From: an uncultured Eggerthellaceae bacterium
GTDB taxonomy: Bacteria; Actinomycetota; Coriobacteriia; Coriobacteriales; Eggerthellaceae
Direction: 5' to 3'
DNA length: 64,000 nt
NCBI GenBank assembly: GCA_934617065.1
Contig: CAKTTY010000002.1
Coordinates: 206,725 to 270,724, forward strand
Part shown: positions 9,623 to 18,664 of the stretch, piece after piece
Layout: every line of letters starts with the position of its first letter
Position numbering within the stretch: the first letter of the stretch is position 1
Made by a program: the position numbers and the translations under genes
Notes under the pieces: model-generated
What the model was told of the DNA's origin: nothing
The model's database searches: none
What the model saw: only the letters and a program-made list of their open reading frames with translations

Positions 9623-10651
9623 ATGGCAACCTACCAACATATATCCCACGGGTTCGAGCCCGTGTTCAATGAGCGTTCTACCGTACTGGTTTTGGGGTCG
9701 TTCCCCTCCGTGCTCTCTCGGAAGAACGATTTTTATTACGGCAACCCCCAGAATCGCTTTTGGCGTGTGCTTGCCGCCATTGCGAAGGAGCCTGCGCCTG
9801 AAACTATTTCCGAAAAGAAGGAAATGCTGCTTTCGTGTGGCATTGCGCTATGGGACGTTATCCAGGAATGCGACATCAAAGGATCGAGCGACGCTAGCAT
9901 CAAGAATGTGGTGCCCGCCCAAGTGGAGCTCATCACGCGCACGGCCCCTATCAAGCGTGTTATATGCAATGGCGCTACGGCGGGTCGCCTCTATAAAAAG
10001 TATCTACTATATAAAGTAGGGATCGAAGCAGAGGTGTTGCCTTCCACCAGCCCCGCAAATGCGGCGTGGGGTTTTGATCGCCTAAGTGAACGCTGGCTTG
10101 CGGCGCTTGATGGCGTGCAGCCTGCAACAGATGATGAAGTGGATTCGTTCGAGCGCGAACGGAAGAGTGCCAAGCGCGCGGGCAAGGGCGAAGTGGAATA
10201 TGCCCATGTGCGTATTCCAGCGCCCGATGCATCGAGCTATGCGGTGCATAAATCTATGCAGGGCAACAAGCGCAAAGACACCAAACCTGAGCTTCTGGTT
10301 CGACAGCGCCTTCGCGAAGCGGGCCTGGGCGGCTATCGTTTGCAATGGAAAGTTCCGGGACGCCCCGATGTGGCGTGGCCGGGGAAGAGGGTGGCGCTCT
10401 TTATTCACGGCTGCTATTGGCACCGCTGCCCGCATTGCAACCTTTCCCTTCCCAAGAAGAACACCGAATATTGGGTGGCAAAGTTCAACCGCAATCAAGA
10501 ACGTGATGCACAAAACGAAGCGGCGCTTATCGCCGATGGTTGGAAGGTGCATGTGATTTGGGAATGCGAGTTGAAGAAAGACAAGCGCGAGGAAACGTTC
10601 GCGAAGCTCCTGCCCGAACTTGCGCGCGAACTCAATAAGGAGCTTCGCTAA
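9623..10651 (+). CDS. Fusion: DNA-deoxyinosine/uracil glycosylase (HDG type) + Vsr endonuclease
   Basis: A 342-aa bifunctional DNA-repair candidate. Residues 1-165 look like a MUG/UDG-fold hypoxanthine/uracil-DNA glycosylase: L-G-S-F-P-S at 24-29, Y-Y-G-N-P-Q-N-R-F-W at 38-47 and P-S-T-S-P-A-N at 140-146. After a charged linker (about 166-210), residues 211-342 match Vsr: Glu223, catalytic-metal Asp249 in G-R-P-D-V, H-G-C-Y-W-H at 262-267, zinc-type Cys269 and Cys272, and W-E-C at 313-315. Vsr nicks T:G mismatches from 5-methylcytosine deamination. No cytosine methyltransferase gene is adjacent. There is no clear SD; TATACT at 9609-9614 ends 9 nt before the ATG, so a leaderless mRNA is possible. 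Confidence 0.88.
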   Translation: MATYQHISHGFEPVFNERSTVLVLGSFPSVLSRKNDFYYGNPQNRFWRVLAAIAKEPAPETISEKKEMLLSCGIALWDVIQECDIKGSSDASIKNVVPAQVELITRTAPIKRVICNGATAGRLYKKYLLYKVGIEAEVLPSTSPANAAWGFDRLSERWLAALDGVQPATDDEVDSFERERKSAKRAGKGEVEYAHVRIPAPDASSYAVHKSMQGNKRKDTKPELLVRQRLREAGLGGYRLQWKVPGRPDVAWPGKRVALFIHGCYWHRCPHCNLSLPKKNTEYWVAKFNRNQERDAQNEAALIADGWKVHVIWECELKKDKREETFAKLLPELARELNKELR

Positions 10652-10812
10652 GCATATTTGGGCATAAGGGTTTTTGTGTCTCTATTGCATGGCGGCATTG
10701 GGGCCTATGGTGAAATAGCGAGGTAGAAGAATTACCGTTTACTGCCAATTTCGGCTCAATTCGTGTCAGGTTGTGAATCTTTTGCGAATAGTTGCTTCAA
10801 TTCGATTATCTC

Positions 10813-10841
10813 TTGCGCATTACATAGGCAATCAGTATACT
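10813..10841 (+). promoter_or_regulatory. Promoter of the distal S10/spc ribosomal operon
   Basis: TTGCGC at 10813-10818 and TATACT at 10836-10841 are separated by 17 bp, a near-consensus housekeeping promoter. Predicted start is near 10848, leaving a leader of about 147 nt before rplB. The leader is GC-rich and could fold (cggaatcgccg, ggtccgaacctgcagttcgaacc), so it may hold an autoregulatory ribosomal-protein site. The rest of the 343-bp gap after the vsr fusion shows nothing else. Confidence 0.8.
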
Positions 10842-10994
10842 TTTCGGTTGCGTCTGGCTGTTGATGGATACACCCGGACGCGTGGAAACTCGGAATCGCC
10901 GAGGGCTGTCTCCCAAAGGCCCCCATGGCGGTGATGGAGTCCACATAAGACCAAGGGTCCGAACCTGCAGTTCGAACCCGTAGAAAGGAAGAAA

Positions 10995-11825
10995 ATGGGA
11001 GTAAAACAGTTCAAGCCCACGAGCCCTGGACGCCGCTTCCAGACTGTCTCGGACTTTGCTGAGATCACCAGCACTACGCCCGAGAAGTCCCTGTTGGCGC
11101 CCCTGCCCAAGAAGGCTGGCCGCAACAACAATGGCCGTATCACTACGCGTCATCAGGGTGGCGGCAACAAGCGTCGTTACCGCATCATCGACTTCAAGCG
11201 CAACAAGGACGGTATCCCCGCCAAGGTTGCCACGATCGAGTACGACCCCAACCGCAGTGCTCGCATCGCTCTTCTGCACTATGCAGACGGTGAAAAGCGC
11301 TACATCCTTCAGCCCAAGGGCCTCAAGGTTGGCGAAACGGTAGTATCCGGCGCTGATGCAGACATCAAGCCCGGCAACGCACTGCCCCTGTCCGCTATCC
11401 CCGTTGGTACGCTCATCCACGCAGTTGAGCTCCAGCCTGGTCGCGGTGCGGCAATCGCTCGTTCCGCTGGCACCAGCATTCAGCTGATGGGCAAGGAAGG
11501 CAAGTATGCAATCCTGCGTATGCCTTCTTCCGAAATGCGTCGCGTTCTCGTAACCTGCCGCGCAACCGTTGGCGAAGTTGGTAACGCCGAGCACGGCAAC
11601 ATCAAGATCGGCAAGGCTGGCCGTAACCGTTGGATGGGCATCCGCCCCAGCGTTCGCGGTACTGTAATGAACCCTGTCGACCATCCTCATGGTGGTGGCG
11701 AAGGCAAGAACAAGTCTTCTGGTCGTCATCCTGTTACTCCGTGGGGCGTGTCTACCAAGGGTCATCGCACTCGCAACCCCAAGAAGGCTTCGAGCCGCCT
11801 GATCATCCGCCGTCGCAAGAAGTAG
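10995..11825 (+). CDS. rplB: 50S ribosomal protein L2
   Basis: Large-subunit core protein next to the peptidyl-transferase centre, 276 aa. The invariant H-P-H-G-G-G-E-G motif, whose His contacts 23S rRNA, is present near residue 230, as is the basic tail ending I-R-R-R-K-K. The ATG has AAAGGAAG 5-6 nt upstream. It is first in a 14-gene co-directional ribosomal block that has its own promoter. Confidence 0.98.
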   Translation: MGVKQFKPTSPGRRFQTVSDFAEITSTTPEKSLLAPLPKKAGRNNNGRITTRHQGGGNKRRYRIIDFKRNKDGIPAKVATIEYDPNRSARIALLHYADGEKRYILQPKGLKVGETVVSGADADIKPGNALPLSAIPVGTLIHAVELQPGRGAAIARSAGTSIQLMGKEGKYAILRMPSSEMRRVLVTCRATVGEVGNAEHGNIKIGKAGRNRWMGIRPSVRGTVMNPVDHPHGGGEGKNKSSGRHPVTPWGVSTKGHRTRNPKKASSRLIIRRRKK

Positions 11826-11849
11826 CGCCCGATCGCATAAGGAGAAACA

Positions 11850-12107
11850 TTGAGCAGAAGTTTGAAAAAAGGTCCCTTCGTGGAGCCTCGCCTTCTCGAT
11901 CGCGTTATTGCGATGAACGAAGCTGGCGACAAGAAGGTCATCAAGACGTGGTCGCGTTCTTCCACCATCTTCCCCGAGATGGTTGGTCACACCATCGCTG
12001 TGCATGATGGTCGCAAGCACGTGCCGGTTTACGTTACTGAATCCATGGTTGGCCACAAGCTGGGCGAGTTCGCACCTTCTCGCACCTTCCGCGGCCACGA
12101 CAAGTAA
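11850..12107 (+). CDS. rpsS: 30S ribosomal protein S19 (TTG start)
   Basis: Small-subunit head protein that pairs with S13, 85 aa. The start codon is TTG at 11850: an AAGGAG site lies about 6 nt upstream and the product begins [11 protein letters not shown], exactly the family N-terminus. There is no ATG alternative until codon 22. The rare start may lower its initiation rate relative to neighbours. Confidence 0.97.
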   Translation: MSRSLKKGPFVEPRLLDRVIAMNEAGDKKVIKTWSRSSTIFPEMVGHTIAVHDGRKHVPVYVTESMVGHKLGEFAPSRTFRGHDK

Positions 12108-12121
12108 GGAAAGGGTGAAAC

Positions 12122-12463
12122 ATGGAAGCTAAAGCAATCGCTCGCTACGTACGCGTTTCGCCCCGCAAGGCACGCATCGTACTCGACCAGATTCGCGGCA
12201 AGAACGTTATTGCCGCTCAGGAAACCCTCCGCTTCACCAACCGCGCTGTTGCTGAGGTTGTAGAGAAGACCCTGAACTCCGCAGTTGCAAACGCTGCACA
12301 GAAGGGTGCCGCTAACCCCGAGAACCTCGTGGTTAAGGCATGCTTCGCCGACGAGGGCCCCACGCTGAAGCGTATCCGCCCCCGCGCAAAGGGCTCTGCT
12401 GCTCGCATTCGCAAGCGCACCAGCCACATCACCGTCATCGTAGCAACCCGAGAGGAGGCATAG
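12122..12463 (+). CDS. rplV: 50S ribosomal protein L22
   Basis: Exit-tunnel protein, 113 aa, the usual length. The conserved N-terminal stretch R-V-S-P-R-K-A-R and the beta-hairpin region R-P-R-A-K-G-S-A (macrolide-related loop) are visible. Its stop lies 1 nt before the rpsC ATG, so translation is probably coupled. Confidence 0.98.
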   Translation: MEAKAIARYVRVSPRKARIVLDQIRGKNVIAAQETLRFTNRAVAEVVEKTLNSAVANAAQKGAANPENLVVKACFADEGPTLKRIRPRAKGSAARIRKRTSHITVIVATREEA

Positions 12464-12464
12464 T

Positions 12465-13175
12465 ATGGGTCAGAAAGTAAGCCCCACCGGTTTCCGTCTC
12501 GGCGTAACCGAGGATTGGCGTAGCCGCTGGTATTCCGACAAGGACTATGCGAAGAACCTTGAGAACGACCTCGCTATTCGTTCTTACCTTGACAAGCAGC
12601 TCGCCCATGCAGCTGTCTCCCGCGTAGAGATCGAGCGCGCTGGTGACAAGATCAAGGTCATCATCACCACGTCTCGCCCCGGCGTTGTAATCGGCAAGAA
12701 GGGCGCAGAGGTTGACGCACTTCGCAAGAAGCTCAACCAGATCGCCAACGGCCCGGTTTCCGTTGAGGTTGTAGAGGTTAAGCGTCCTGAACTCGACGCA
12801 AGCCTCATCGCTCAGTCCGTTGCTGAGCAGCTTGAAAACCGCGTTGCATTCCGTCGTGCAATGCGCAAGGCCGTTCAGTCTGCCCGCAAGAGCGGCGCAA
12901 AGGGTATCCGTATCCAGTGCGCTGGTCGTCTGGGTGGCGCTGAAATGAGCCGCCGCGAGTGGTATCGCGAAGGTCGCGTGCCGCTGCACACCCTTCGTGC
13001 GAAGATCGACTATGGCTTCGCTACCGCTGCAACCACCATGGGTTCCATTGGTATCCAGGTTTGGGTGTACCACGGTGAAGTTCTGCCTGGCCAGAAGGCT
13101 CCGCAGCCCGCACTCGAGGGTTCTTCCCGTCCTAACCGTTCCCGTCGCCGCAATAACGATAGGGGTGATAAGTAA
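12465..13175 (+). CDS. rpsC: 30S ribosomal protein S3
   Basis: mRNA-entry protein with ribosomal helicase activity, 236 aa. The start [11 protein letters not shown] is typical, and the KH-domain G-x-x-G loop appears as V-I-G-K-K-G-A-E near residue 74. The C-terminus extends in a basic, Arg/Asn-rich tail. Its TAA overlaps the rplP ATG by one base (TAATG). Confidence 0.98.
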   Translation: MGQKVSPTGFRLGVTEDWRSRWYSDKDYAKNLENDLAIRSYLDKQLAHAAVSRVEIERAGDKIKVIITTSRPGVVIGKKGAEVDALRKKLNQIANGPVSVEVVEVKRPELDASLIAQSVAEQLENRVAFRRAMRKAVQSARKSGAKGIRIQCAGRLGGAEMSRREWYREGRVPLHTLRAKIDYGFATAATTMGSIGIQVWVYHGEVLPGQKAPQPALEGSSRPNRSRRRNNDRGDK

Positions 13176-13597
13176 TGTTGGTACCTAAGCGCGTCAAGCA
13201 TCGTAAGGTGCAGCGTGGTTCTATGAAGGGTAACGCCAAGGGTGGCACCACTTTGAACCACGGCACTTGGGGCATTCAGGCCCTGGACCGTCATTGGATC
13301 ACCAACCGCCAGATCGAGGCTGCACGTATCGCAATGACTCGTCGCATGAACCGTACTGGTAATGTTTGGATCACGATCTTCCCCGATAAGCCCATCACGC
13401 AGAAGCCTGCTGAAACTCGAATGGGTAAGGGTAAGGGTAACCCTGAGGGTTGGGTAGCTGTAGTAAAGCCCGGCCGCATCATGTTCGAGATCGATGGTGT
13501 TGACGAAGCAACCGCTAAGGATGCTCTCCGTCTGGCTATCGACAAGTTGCCCATCAAGTGCAAGATCGTAAAGCGTGAGGCAGAAGGGCAGGAGTAA
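13175..13597 (+). CDS. rplP: 50S ribosomal protein L16
   Basis: Large-subunit protein at the A-site/tRNA elbow region, 140 aa. The start [11 protein letters not shown] and the central [11 protein letters not shown] motif are diagnostic. One-base overlap with rpsC upstream and direct abutment with rpmC downstream indicate tight translational coupling. Confidence 0.98.
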   Translation: MLVPKRVKHRKVQRGSMKGNAKGGTTLNHGTWGIQALDRHWITNRQIEAARIAMTRRMNRTGNVWITIFPDKPITQKPAETRMGKGKGNPEGWVAVVKPGRIMFEIDGVDEATAKDALRLAIDKLPIKCKIVKREAEGQE

Positions 13598-13801
13598 ATG
13601 AAAGCAGCAGAGATCCAGAAACTTTCGGGTGAAGATCTGCAGGCTAAACTGAAGGAGGCTCGTGCAGAGCTCTTCAACCTGCGCTTCCAGATGGCTACCG
13701 GCCAGCTCGACAACACCGCTCGCATCAAGCAGGTCAAGAAGGACATCGCCCGCATCCAGACCGAGATGCGCGACCGTGAACTCAAGGCCGCTCAGGCTTA
13801 G
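13598..13801 (+). CDS. rpmC: 50S ribosomal protein L29
   Basis: Small helical exit-tunnel protein, 67 aa, with the signature [13 protein letters not shown] near residue 26. Its ATG directly follows the rplP TAA, so initiation probably relies on ribosomes finishing rplP; the GGGCAGGAG just before the stop of rplP can act as its SD. Confidence 0.97.
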   Translation: MKAAEIQKLSGEDLQAKLKEARAELFNLRFQMATGQLDNTARIKQVKKDIARIQTEMRDRELKAAQA

Positions 13802-13827
13802 GGTGCAGCTAGGAAGGTTTGAACAAT

Positions 13828-14088
13828 ATGAGTGAAGAACGTAACTCTCGTAAGGTTCGCCAGGGTGTTGTAGTAAGCATCTCCGGCGACAAGACCTGCG
13901 TCGTGCAAGTTCACGAGCGCAAGCCCCATCCTGTATATGGCAAGATGGTTAACTCCACCAAGAAGCTTCACGCTCATGACGAGAACAACGAAGCTGGTGT
14001 AGGCGACACCGTAACGATTATGGAAACCCGCCCGCTTTCTAAGATGAAGCGCTGGCGCCTTCTCGACATCGTCGAGAAGGCTAAGTAG
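13828..14088 (+). CDS. rpsQ: 30S ribosomal protein S17
   Basis: Early-binding small-subunit protein, 86 aa. The start ATG at 13828 is preferred over the in-frame TTG at 13819 because AGGAAGG at 13811-13817 would be only 1 nt from the TTG but 10 nt from the ATG, and M-S-E-E-R-N is a plausible N-terminus. The motif H-P-V-Y-G-K-M is conserved. Confidence 0.96.
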   Translation: MSEERNSRKVRQGVVVSISGDKTCVVQVHERKPHPVYGKMVNSTKKLHAHDENNEAGVGDTVTIMETRPLSKMKRWRLLDIVEKAK

Positions 14089-14126
14089 GCACTTGCTTAC
14101 TTAGAAGCATCGAAAGGGATAAGCAC

Positions 14127-14495
14127 ATGATTCAAATGCAGAGCATGCTCGCCGTTGCTGACAACTCCGGCGCTCGCAAGGTGCAGTGCATCAAGGTCCT
14201 GGGCGGCTCCAAGCGCCGTTACGCGGGCCTCGGCGATGTCATCGTTTGCAGCGTTAAGGAAGCAATGCCCAACGGCAACGTTAAGAAGGGCGAAGTCGTC
14301 CGCTGTGTCGTGGTGCGCGTTAAGAAGGAAGTTCGTCGTACTGACGGCAGCTACATCAAGTTCGACCAGAATGCTTGCGTTCTGATCGACAACAACGGCG
14401 CTCCCCGCGGTACGCGTATCTTCGGTCCTGTTGCACGCGAACTTCGTGACAAGAAGTACATGAAGATCGTGTCCCTGGCACCGGAAACGCTGTAG
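14127..14495 (+). CDS. rplN: 50S ribosomal protein L14
   Basis: Intersubunit-bridge protein and RsfS target, 122 aa, the universal length. The start M-I-Q-M-Q-S and the motif V-A-D-N-S-G-A-R-K are diagnostic. It is followed 11 nt later by rplX. Confidence 0.98.
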   Translation: MIQMQSMLAVADNSGARKVQCIKVLGGSKRRYAGLGDVIVCSVKEAMPNGNVKKGEVVRCVVVRVKKEVRRTDGSYIKFDQNACVLIDNNGAPRGTRIFGPVARELRDKKYMKIVSLAPETL

Positions 14496-14506
14496 GAGGA
14501 ACATCC

Positions 14507-14824
14507 ATGGCAAAGATGAACATCAAAAAGGGTGACAAGGTCAAGGTTCTCGCTGGTAAGGATAAGGGTGCTGAAGGCATCGTAATCGCTTCCAACCCCT
14601 CGGCTCAGCGCGTCACCGTTGAAAAGGTCAACATGATGAAGAAGGCAATGCGCCCGACTCAGGCAAACCCTGAAGGCGGCATTGCTACCGTTGAGGCTCC
14701 CATCCATGTCTCCAACGTTATGCTGATCTGCCCCTCCTGCAAGGAGGCAACTCGCGTCAACATCAAACGTGAAGATGGTAAAAAAGTTCGCGTTTGCAAG
14801 CATTGTGGCGCAGATATCGACTAA
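14507..14824 (+). CDS. rplX: 50S ribosomal protein L24
   Basis: Assembly-initiator protein, 105 aa. The KOW motif (G-D-K-V-K-V-L-A-G-K-D-K-G) lies near the N-terminus. The C-terminal half carries C-P-S-C and C-K-H-C pairs, a zinc-ribbon-like tail seen in part of the family. It is followed by an unusual 95-bp intergenic space with two hairpins before rplE. Confidence 0.97.
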   Translation: MAKMNIKKGDKVKVLAGKDKGAEGIVIASNPSAQRVTVEKVNMMKKAMRPTQANPEGGIATVEAPIHVSNVMLICPSCKEATRVNIKREDGKKVRVCKHCGADID

Positions 14825-14847
14825 AATATTTAGCCGTGCTTTTATGA

Positions 14848-14888
14848 CCCCCGCGTAATGCGGGGGACGCAAGGTCGGAAATCTTGCG
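14848..14888 (+). promoter_or_regulatory. Tandem hairpins in the rplX-rplE spacer
   Basis: Two adjacent perfect stems occur: cccccgc / gcggggg (14848-14866) and cgcaag / cttgcg (14868-14888). Neither is followed by a T tract, so they are not ordinary terminators. In E. coli, S8 represses the spc operon by binding mRNA at the start of rplE; the location fits such a control site, but the E. coli S8 sequence signature is not evident. mRNA processing is an alternative. Confidence 0.5.
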
Positions 14889-14919
14889 TTTAATTCATCG
14901 AGAAAGGTTTTTTAGGACA

Positions 14920-15471
14920 ATGGCTACTCCTCGTCTGAAGGAAAAGTATGTAAACGAAGTACGCGACCAGCTTTTCAAGGAGCTCGGTCTCGCTAATGTT
15001 AATCAGATCCCTCGCCTTGAGAAGATCGTTATTAACATGGGTGTAGGTCGTGCCGCTGGCGACAAGAAGCTTCTTGACGGCGCAATCGCCGACCTGCGTA
15101 CCATCACCGGTCAGCAGCCTATGGTTACCCGCGCTAAGAAGTCCATCGCAGGCTTCCATCTGCGTGAGGGCCAGGCAATTGGTTGCAAGGTTACCCTTCG
15201 CGGTGACCGCATGTGGGAGTTCTTCGACCGCTTGATGTCCACTGCGCTTCCTCGCGTACGTGACTTCCGTGGTTGCAACCCCAACAGCTTCGACGGTCGA
15301 GGCAACTACACCATGGGCCTCACCGAGCAGCTTATCTTCCCCGAGATCGAGTACGACAAGATCGATCGCACTCGTGGTATGGACATCACGTTCGTAACCA
15401 CGGCTGAAAACAATGAAGGCGCCAAGGCACTTATGGATGCCATGGGCTTCCCGTTCAAAAAGGAAAACTAA
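14920..15471 (+). CDS. rplE: 50S ribosomal protein L5
   Basis: Central-protuberance 5S rRNA-binding protein, 183 aa. The ATG at 14920 gives [10 protein letters not shown], typical of the family; an upstream TTG at 14884 lies inside the second spacer hairpin and would add twelve unlikely residues. The motifs N-M-G-V-G and G-R-G-N-Y-T-M-G-L are conserved. Confidence 0.97.
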   Translation: MATPRLKEKYVNEVRDQLFKELGLANVNQIPRLEKIVINMGVGRAAGDKKLLDGAIADLRTITGQQPMVTRAKKSIAGFHLREGQAIGCKVTLRGDRMWEFFDRLMSTALPRVRDFRGCNPNSFDGRGNYTMGLTEQLIFPEIEYDKIDRTRGMDITFVTTAENNEGAKALMDAMGFPFKKEN

Positions 15472-15513
15472 CTTCTCGTTAAGAGAATTGGTTATAGGAA
15501 AGAAGGATTTTGA

Positions 15514-15699
15514 ATGGCTAAGAAATCGATGATCGCCAAGTCCAAGCGAGAACCGAAGTTCTCGACGCGTCAGCACAATCGCTGTGCTCGCTGTGGTCGC
15601 CCCCGTGCGTACTACCGCAAGTTCGGTCTGTGCCGCGTCTGCCTTCGCGAGCTCGCTAACAAAGGCGAACTGCCCGGCGTGACCAAGGCTTCCTGGTAG
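15514..15699 (+). CDS. rpsZ: 30S ribosomal protein S14 type Z
   Basis: Short zinc-binding S14, 61 aa, with the two knuckles C-A-R-C and C-R-V-C and the conserved end K-A-S-W. This zinc form is usual in Gram-positive lineages; many carry a second, Cys-free S14 elsewhere for zinc starvation, which is not in this window. Confidence 0.97.
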   Translation: MAKKSMIAKSKREPKFSTRQHNRCARCGRPRAYYRKFGLCRVCLRELANKGELPGVTKASW

Positions 15700-15810
15700 G
15701 AACCTTATCAACCCAGTCACGTTGTTGAGTGCCGTTAGTCAAGGCGCATACATCATGGGTGCATGCGAACCGGCTTTTCGGCTCATCATGAACAAAGGAG
15801 AAACACAACA

Positions 15811-16209
15811 ATGAGCATGAACGATCCTATTGCAGATATGCTTACGCGTGTGCGTAACGCAAACTCTGCTGGCAAGCAGACGGTTTCCATGCCGTCCAGC
15901 AAGAAGCTTGTCGAAATCGCCCGCATCATGCAGGAAGAGGGCTACATCAACGGCTTCGAAATTGAGCCGGCTCAGCCCCGCGACGTTCTGACCATCACCC
16001 TCAAGTACGGTGAGAAGAAGGCTCGCACCATTCGCGGCATCAAGCGCATCTCCAAGCCTGGTCTGCGCATTTATGCTGGCAAGGACGAGCTTCCTCGCGT
16101 TCTCGGTGGTCTTGGTACTGCTGTTATTTCGACGAGCAAGGGCGTTATGACCGACCGCGACGCACGCAAGGAAGGCGTCGGCGGCGAAGTCATGGCGTAC
16201 ATCTGGTAG
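15811..16209 (+). CDS. rpsH: 30S ribosomal protein S8
   Basis: Central-domain 16S-binding protein, 132 aa. ATG at 15811 is chosen because AAAGGAG ends 10 nt upstream and the product begins [13 protein letters not shown], the family N-terminus; an earlier ATG at 15763 would add sixteen residues unlike S8. The C-terminal motif S-T-S-K-G-V-M-T-D is present. S8 is the known spc autoregulator in enterobacteria. Confidence 0.97.
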   Translation: MSMNDPIADMLTRVRNANSAGKQTVSMPSSKKLVEIARIMQEEGYINGFEIEPAQPRDVLTITLKYGEKKARTIRGIKRISKPGLRIYAGKDELPRVLGGLGTAVISTSKGVMTDRDARKEGVGGEVMAYIW

Positions 16210-16225
16210 GAAGGAAGGAGCACAA

Positions 16226-16768
16226 ATGTCTCGTATTGGTAAGATCCCTGTTGCTATTCCTTCTGGCGTTGAGGTTAAGGTTGACGGCCATGTTGTTACC
16301 GTAAAGGGCAGCAAGGGCGAACTTACTCGTGAATTCAACCCCATGATGACCATCAAGGTTGAGGGCGAAGAAGTTATTGTTGAGCGTCCCGACGATTCCC
16401 GTCAGGCAAAGAGCCTTCATGGCCTTACGCGCACCCTTATCCACAACATGGTAGAGGGCGTTCATGACGGTTACTCCAAGAAGCTCGAGCTCGTAGGCGT
16501 TGGCTATCGTGCAGCGCTCAAGGGTTCTGATCTGGAGATCCAGCTCGGTTACTCTCATCCGGTTATCGTTAAGGCTCCTGAAAACATTACCTTCGAAGTT
16601 CCTAGCCAGACCGAGATTATCGTAAAGGGCATCAGCAAGGAACAGGTCGGCCAGGTTGCTGCCGACATCCGCGCATGGCGTAAGCCTGAGCCTTACAAGG
16701 GCAAGGGTGTTCGCTATGAAGGCGAGTATGTCCGTCGTAAGCTCGGCAAGGCCGCAAAGTCTGAGTAG
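16226..16768 (+). CDS. rplF: 50S ribosomal protein L6
   Basis: Protein near the sarcin-ricin loop, 180 aa. It starts M-S-R-I-G-K-I-P and has the C-terminal signature [12 protein letters not shown]. Standard position between rpsH and rplR with a good AAGGAAGGAG site. Confidence 0.98.
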   Translation: MSRIGKIPVAIPSGVEVKVDGHVVTVKGSKGELTREFNPMMTIKVEGEEVIVERPDDSRQAKSLHGLTRTLIHNMVEGVHDGYSKKLELVGVGYRAALKGSDLEIQLGYSHPVIVKAPENITFEVPSQTEIIVKGISKEQVGQVAADIRAWRKPEPYKGKGVRYEGEYVRRKLGKAAKSE

Positions 16769-16803
16769 TAGCTCAGTAGCGAAGTATTGAAGGGAATCTA
16801 CTT

Positions 16804-17172
16804 ATGAAGAAGCTTCAAAAGAAACAGGCTGGGCTGCGCCGTCGTCACACTCGTGTTCGTGGCAAGATCTCTGGTACGGCTGCCCGTCCGCGTTTGTGCA
16901 TTACGCGTTCTAACTCGAACATGTATGCTCAGGTTATCGACGACGTTGCCGGTAAGACCATTTGTGGTGTTTCCACCCTCGGTCCCGAGTTCAAGGCAAC
17001 CGAGAAGAGCGGTGCTACCGTAGATGGCGCTGCAGCTCTCGGTCTGATCATCGGTAAGAAAGCACAGGAAAACGGTGTTACCGAGGTTGTATTCGACCGC
17101 GGTGGCAATCTGTATCACGGTCGCATCAAGGCAGTTGCCGATGGTGCCCGCGAAGCAGGCCTGAAGTTCTAA
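16804..17172 (+). CDS. rplR: 50S ribosomal protein L18
   Basis: 5S rRNA-binding protein, 122 aa, with the basic N-terminus and the conserved C-terminal block [12 protein letters not shown]. It follows rplF after 35 nt and precedes rpsE by 16 nt. Confidence 0.98.
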   Translation: MKKLQKKQAGLRRRHTRVRGKISGTAARPRLCITRSNSNMYAQVIDDVAGKTICGVSTLGPEFKATEKSGATVDGAAALGLIIGKKAQENGVTEVVFDRGGNLYHGRIKAVADGAREAGLKF

Positions 17173-17188
17173 GAGAGGGTTAAGGTCT

Positions 17189-17713
17189 ATGGCTCGTAAG
17201 CAAGAAAACCAGGCAGGCGTTCCCGAACTTCAGGAACGCGTCGTCTATATCAATCGCGTCTCCAAGGTTGTCAAGGGTGGTCGTCGTTTTGCACTCACCG
17301 CTCTGGTAGTTGTTGGTGACGGCAAGGGTCGCGTGGGCATCGGCATGGGCAAGTCCCAGGAAGTTCCCACCGCCATCAAGAAGGGCGTAGAGGATGCGAA
17401 GAAGAACATGTTCTCCATTCCTCTGACCGAGGCTGGCACGCTTCCTCACGACATCATCGGTGAGTATGGCGCTGGTCGCGTTCTCCTTAAGCCCGCTACT
17501 CCTGGTACCGGCGTTATCGCTGGCGGCGCAGCTCGTGCCGTTCTCGAACTCGCTGGTGTAAAGGATGTTTTCGCTAAGTCCCTCGGCACTGACAACGTTC
17601 TTAACATTGTTAAGGCTGTTGCTGAAGGTCTTAAGGAAATGCAGAGCCCCGAGGCAGTTTCTGCTCGCCGCGGTATCTCTGTAGCTAAGATTTATGGCTG
17701 GAAGGAGAACTAG
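17189..17713 (+). CDS. rpsE: 30S ribosomal protein S5
   Basis: Small-subunit fidelity protein at the mRNA entry site, 174 aa. The double-stranded-RNA-binding fold motif V-V-K-G-G-R-R-F and the loop [11 protein letters not shown] are present. It ends 2 nt before rpmD, so the two are translationally linked. Confidence 0.98.
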   Translation: MARKQENQAGVPELQERVVYINRVSKVVKGGRRFALTALVVVGDGKGRVGIGMGKSQEVPTAIKKGVEDAKKNMFSIPLTEAGTLPHDIIGEYGAGRVLLKPATPGTGVIAGGAARAVLELAGVKDVFAKSLGTDNVLNIVKAVAEGLKEMQSPEAVSARRGISVAKIYGWKEN

Positions 17714-17715
17714 TA

Positions 17716-17904
17716 ATGGCTGACGCAAAGAAACTGCGCATCACCCAGGTAAAGAGCTCCATCGGCTACAAGTACGATCAGGGTCGCACCCTGAAGGCTC
17801 TTGGTCTTGGTAAGATCGGTCGCACGGTTGAGCAGGTAGACAATCCTGGCGTTCGTGGCATGATCTTCAAGGTTCAGCACCTCGTAGAGGTTGAAGAACT
17901 GTAA
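17716..17904 (+). CDS. rpmD: 50S ribosomal protein L30
   Basis: Small large-subunit protein, 62 aa, with the family core I-T-Q-V-K-S-S-I-G and [10 protein letters not shown]. It ends the second ribosomal transcription unit and is followed at once by a strong terminator; rplO, which usually follows directly, begins 310 bp later. Confidence 0.97.
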   Translation: MADAKKLRITQVKSSIGYKYDQGRTLKALGLGKIGRTVEQVDNPGVRGMIFKVQHLVEVEEL

Positions 17905-17910
17905 ATGCTT

Positions 17911-17939
17911 AAAGCCCCGCTCATTGAGCGGGGCTTTTC
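17911..17939 (+). terminator. Terminator after rpmD
   Basis: The stem agccccgctca / tgagcggggct is perfect and is followed by TTTT and CTATT. It splits the spc cluster, so rplO-secY needs its own promoter. Confidence 0.93.
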
Positions 17940-18114
17940 TATTCTCATAATGGGCATTATGCGGATCGAAGTGCAGTGCAAGAAAAAGCCTGAAAGAATA
18001 TCGTTTTAGGTCTAGTACGGTTACTGCATCCGTGGAGCATTTGATTCAATTGTTGAACTTATGATGGGCTGTATCTAACTTATTGAGTTCTGCCCCGCAT
18101 TTGATTTCAACCTA

Positions 18115-18214
18115 TGGCATAATGATCTAGTTTGTAAGTTCGTCGGCGGCGAGCTGCCGACCTCTATTCCAATCGGTGGGGTAGAGACAGCGTAAAAAAG
18201 GAGAAAAAGAAAAC
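18115..18214 (+). promoter_or_regulatory. Putative rplO-secY promoter and folded leader
   Basis: Within the 310-bp gap, TGGCATAAT at 18115-18123 is an extended -10 element without a well-placed -35. The leader that follows contains gtcggc ... gccgac and ctcta ... tagag inverted repeats, a possible regulatory fold, and ends in an AAAAAAGGAG ribosome site. The bases 17940-18114 show nothing else I recognise. Confidence 0.5.
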
Positions 18215-18664
18215 ATGGAACTTAAGGATCTGAAGCCCGCTGAGGGTTCTCGTCACAGCCGCAAGCGCGTAGGTCGCGGTCCCGCATCTGGTACCGGCAA
18301 GACCGCTGGTCGTGGTCTGAACGGTCAGAAGTCTCGTTCTGGCGGCGCTAAGGGTAACGGCTTCGAAGGTGGTCAGACTCCTCTGGCTCGTCGTCTTCCT
18401 AAGCTCCCTGGCTTCCGCAACATCAACCATGTTGAGTACCTTCCCGTTAACGTTAGCCGTATCGAGAAGTACTACGAAGCTGGCGAAGTGGTAGACGGTG
18501 AATCCCTTGTAGCTAAGGGCATCATCAAGCACTCCACCGATCTTGTTAAGGTTCTGGGCGACGGCGAAATCACCAAGGCTGTAACCGTTAAGGTTGACAA
18601 GGTTTCCGCTTCCGCAAAGGCTAAGATCGAGGCAGCTGGCGGAAAGGTCGAAGAGCCTTGCTAA
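18215..18664 (+). CDS. rplO: 50S ribosomal protein L15
   Basis: Large-subunit assembly protein, 149 aa. The Gly/Lys/Arg-rich N-terminal region ([13 protein letters not shown]) and the later R-R-L-P-K-L-P-G-F motif are diagnostic. It overlaps the start of secY by 7 nt. Confidence 0.97.
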   Translation: MELKDLKPAEGSRHSRKRVGRGPASGTGKTAGRGLNGQKSRSGGAKGNGFEGGQTPLARRLPKLPGFRNINHVEYLPVNVSRIEKYYEAGEVVDGESLVAKGIIKHSTDLVKVLGDGEITKAVTVKVDKVSASAKAKIEAAGGKVEEPC

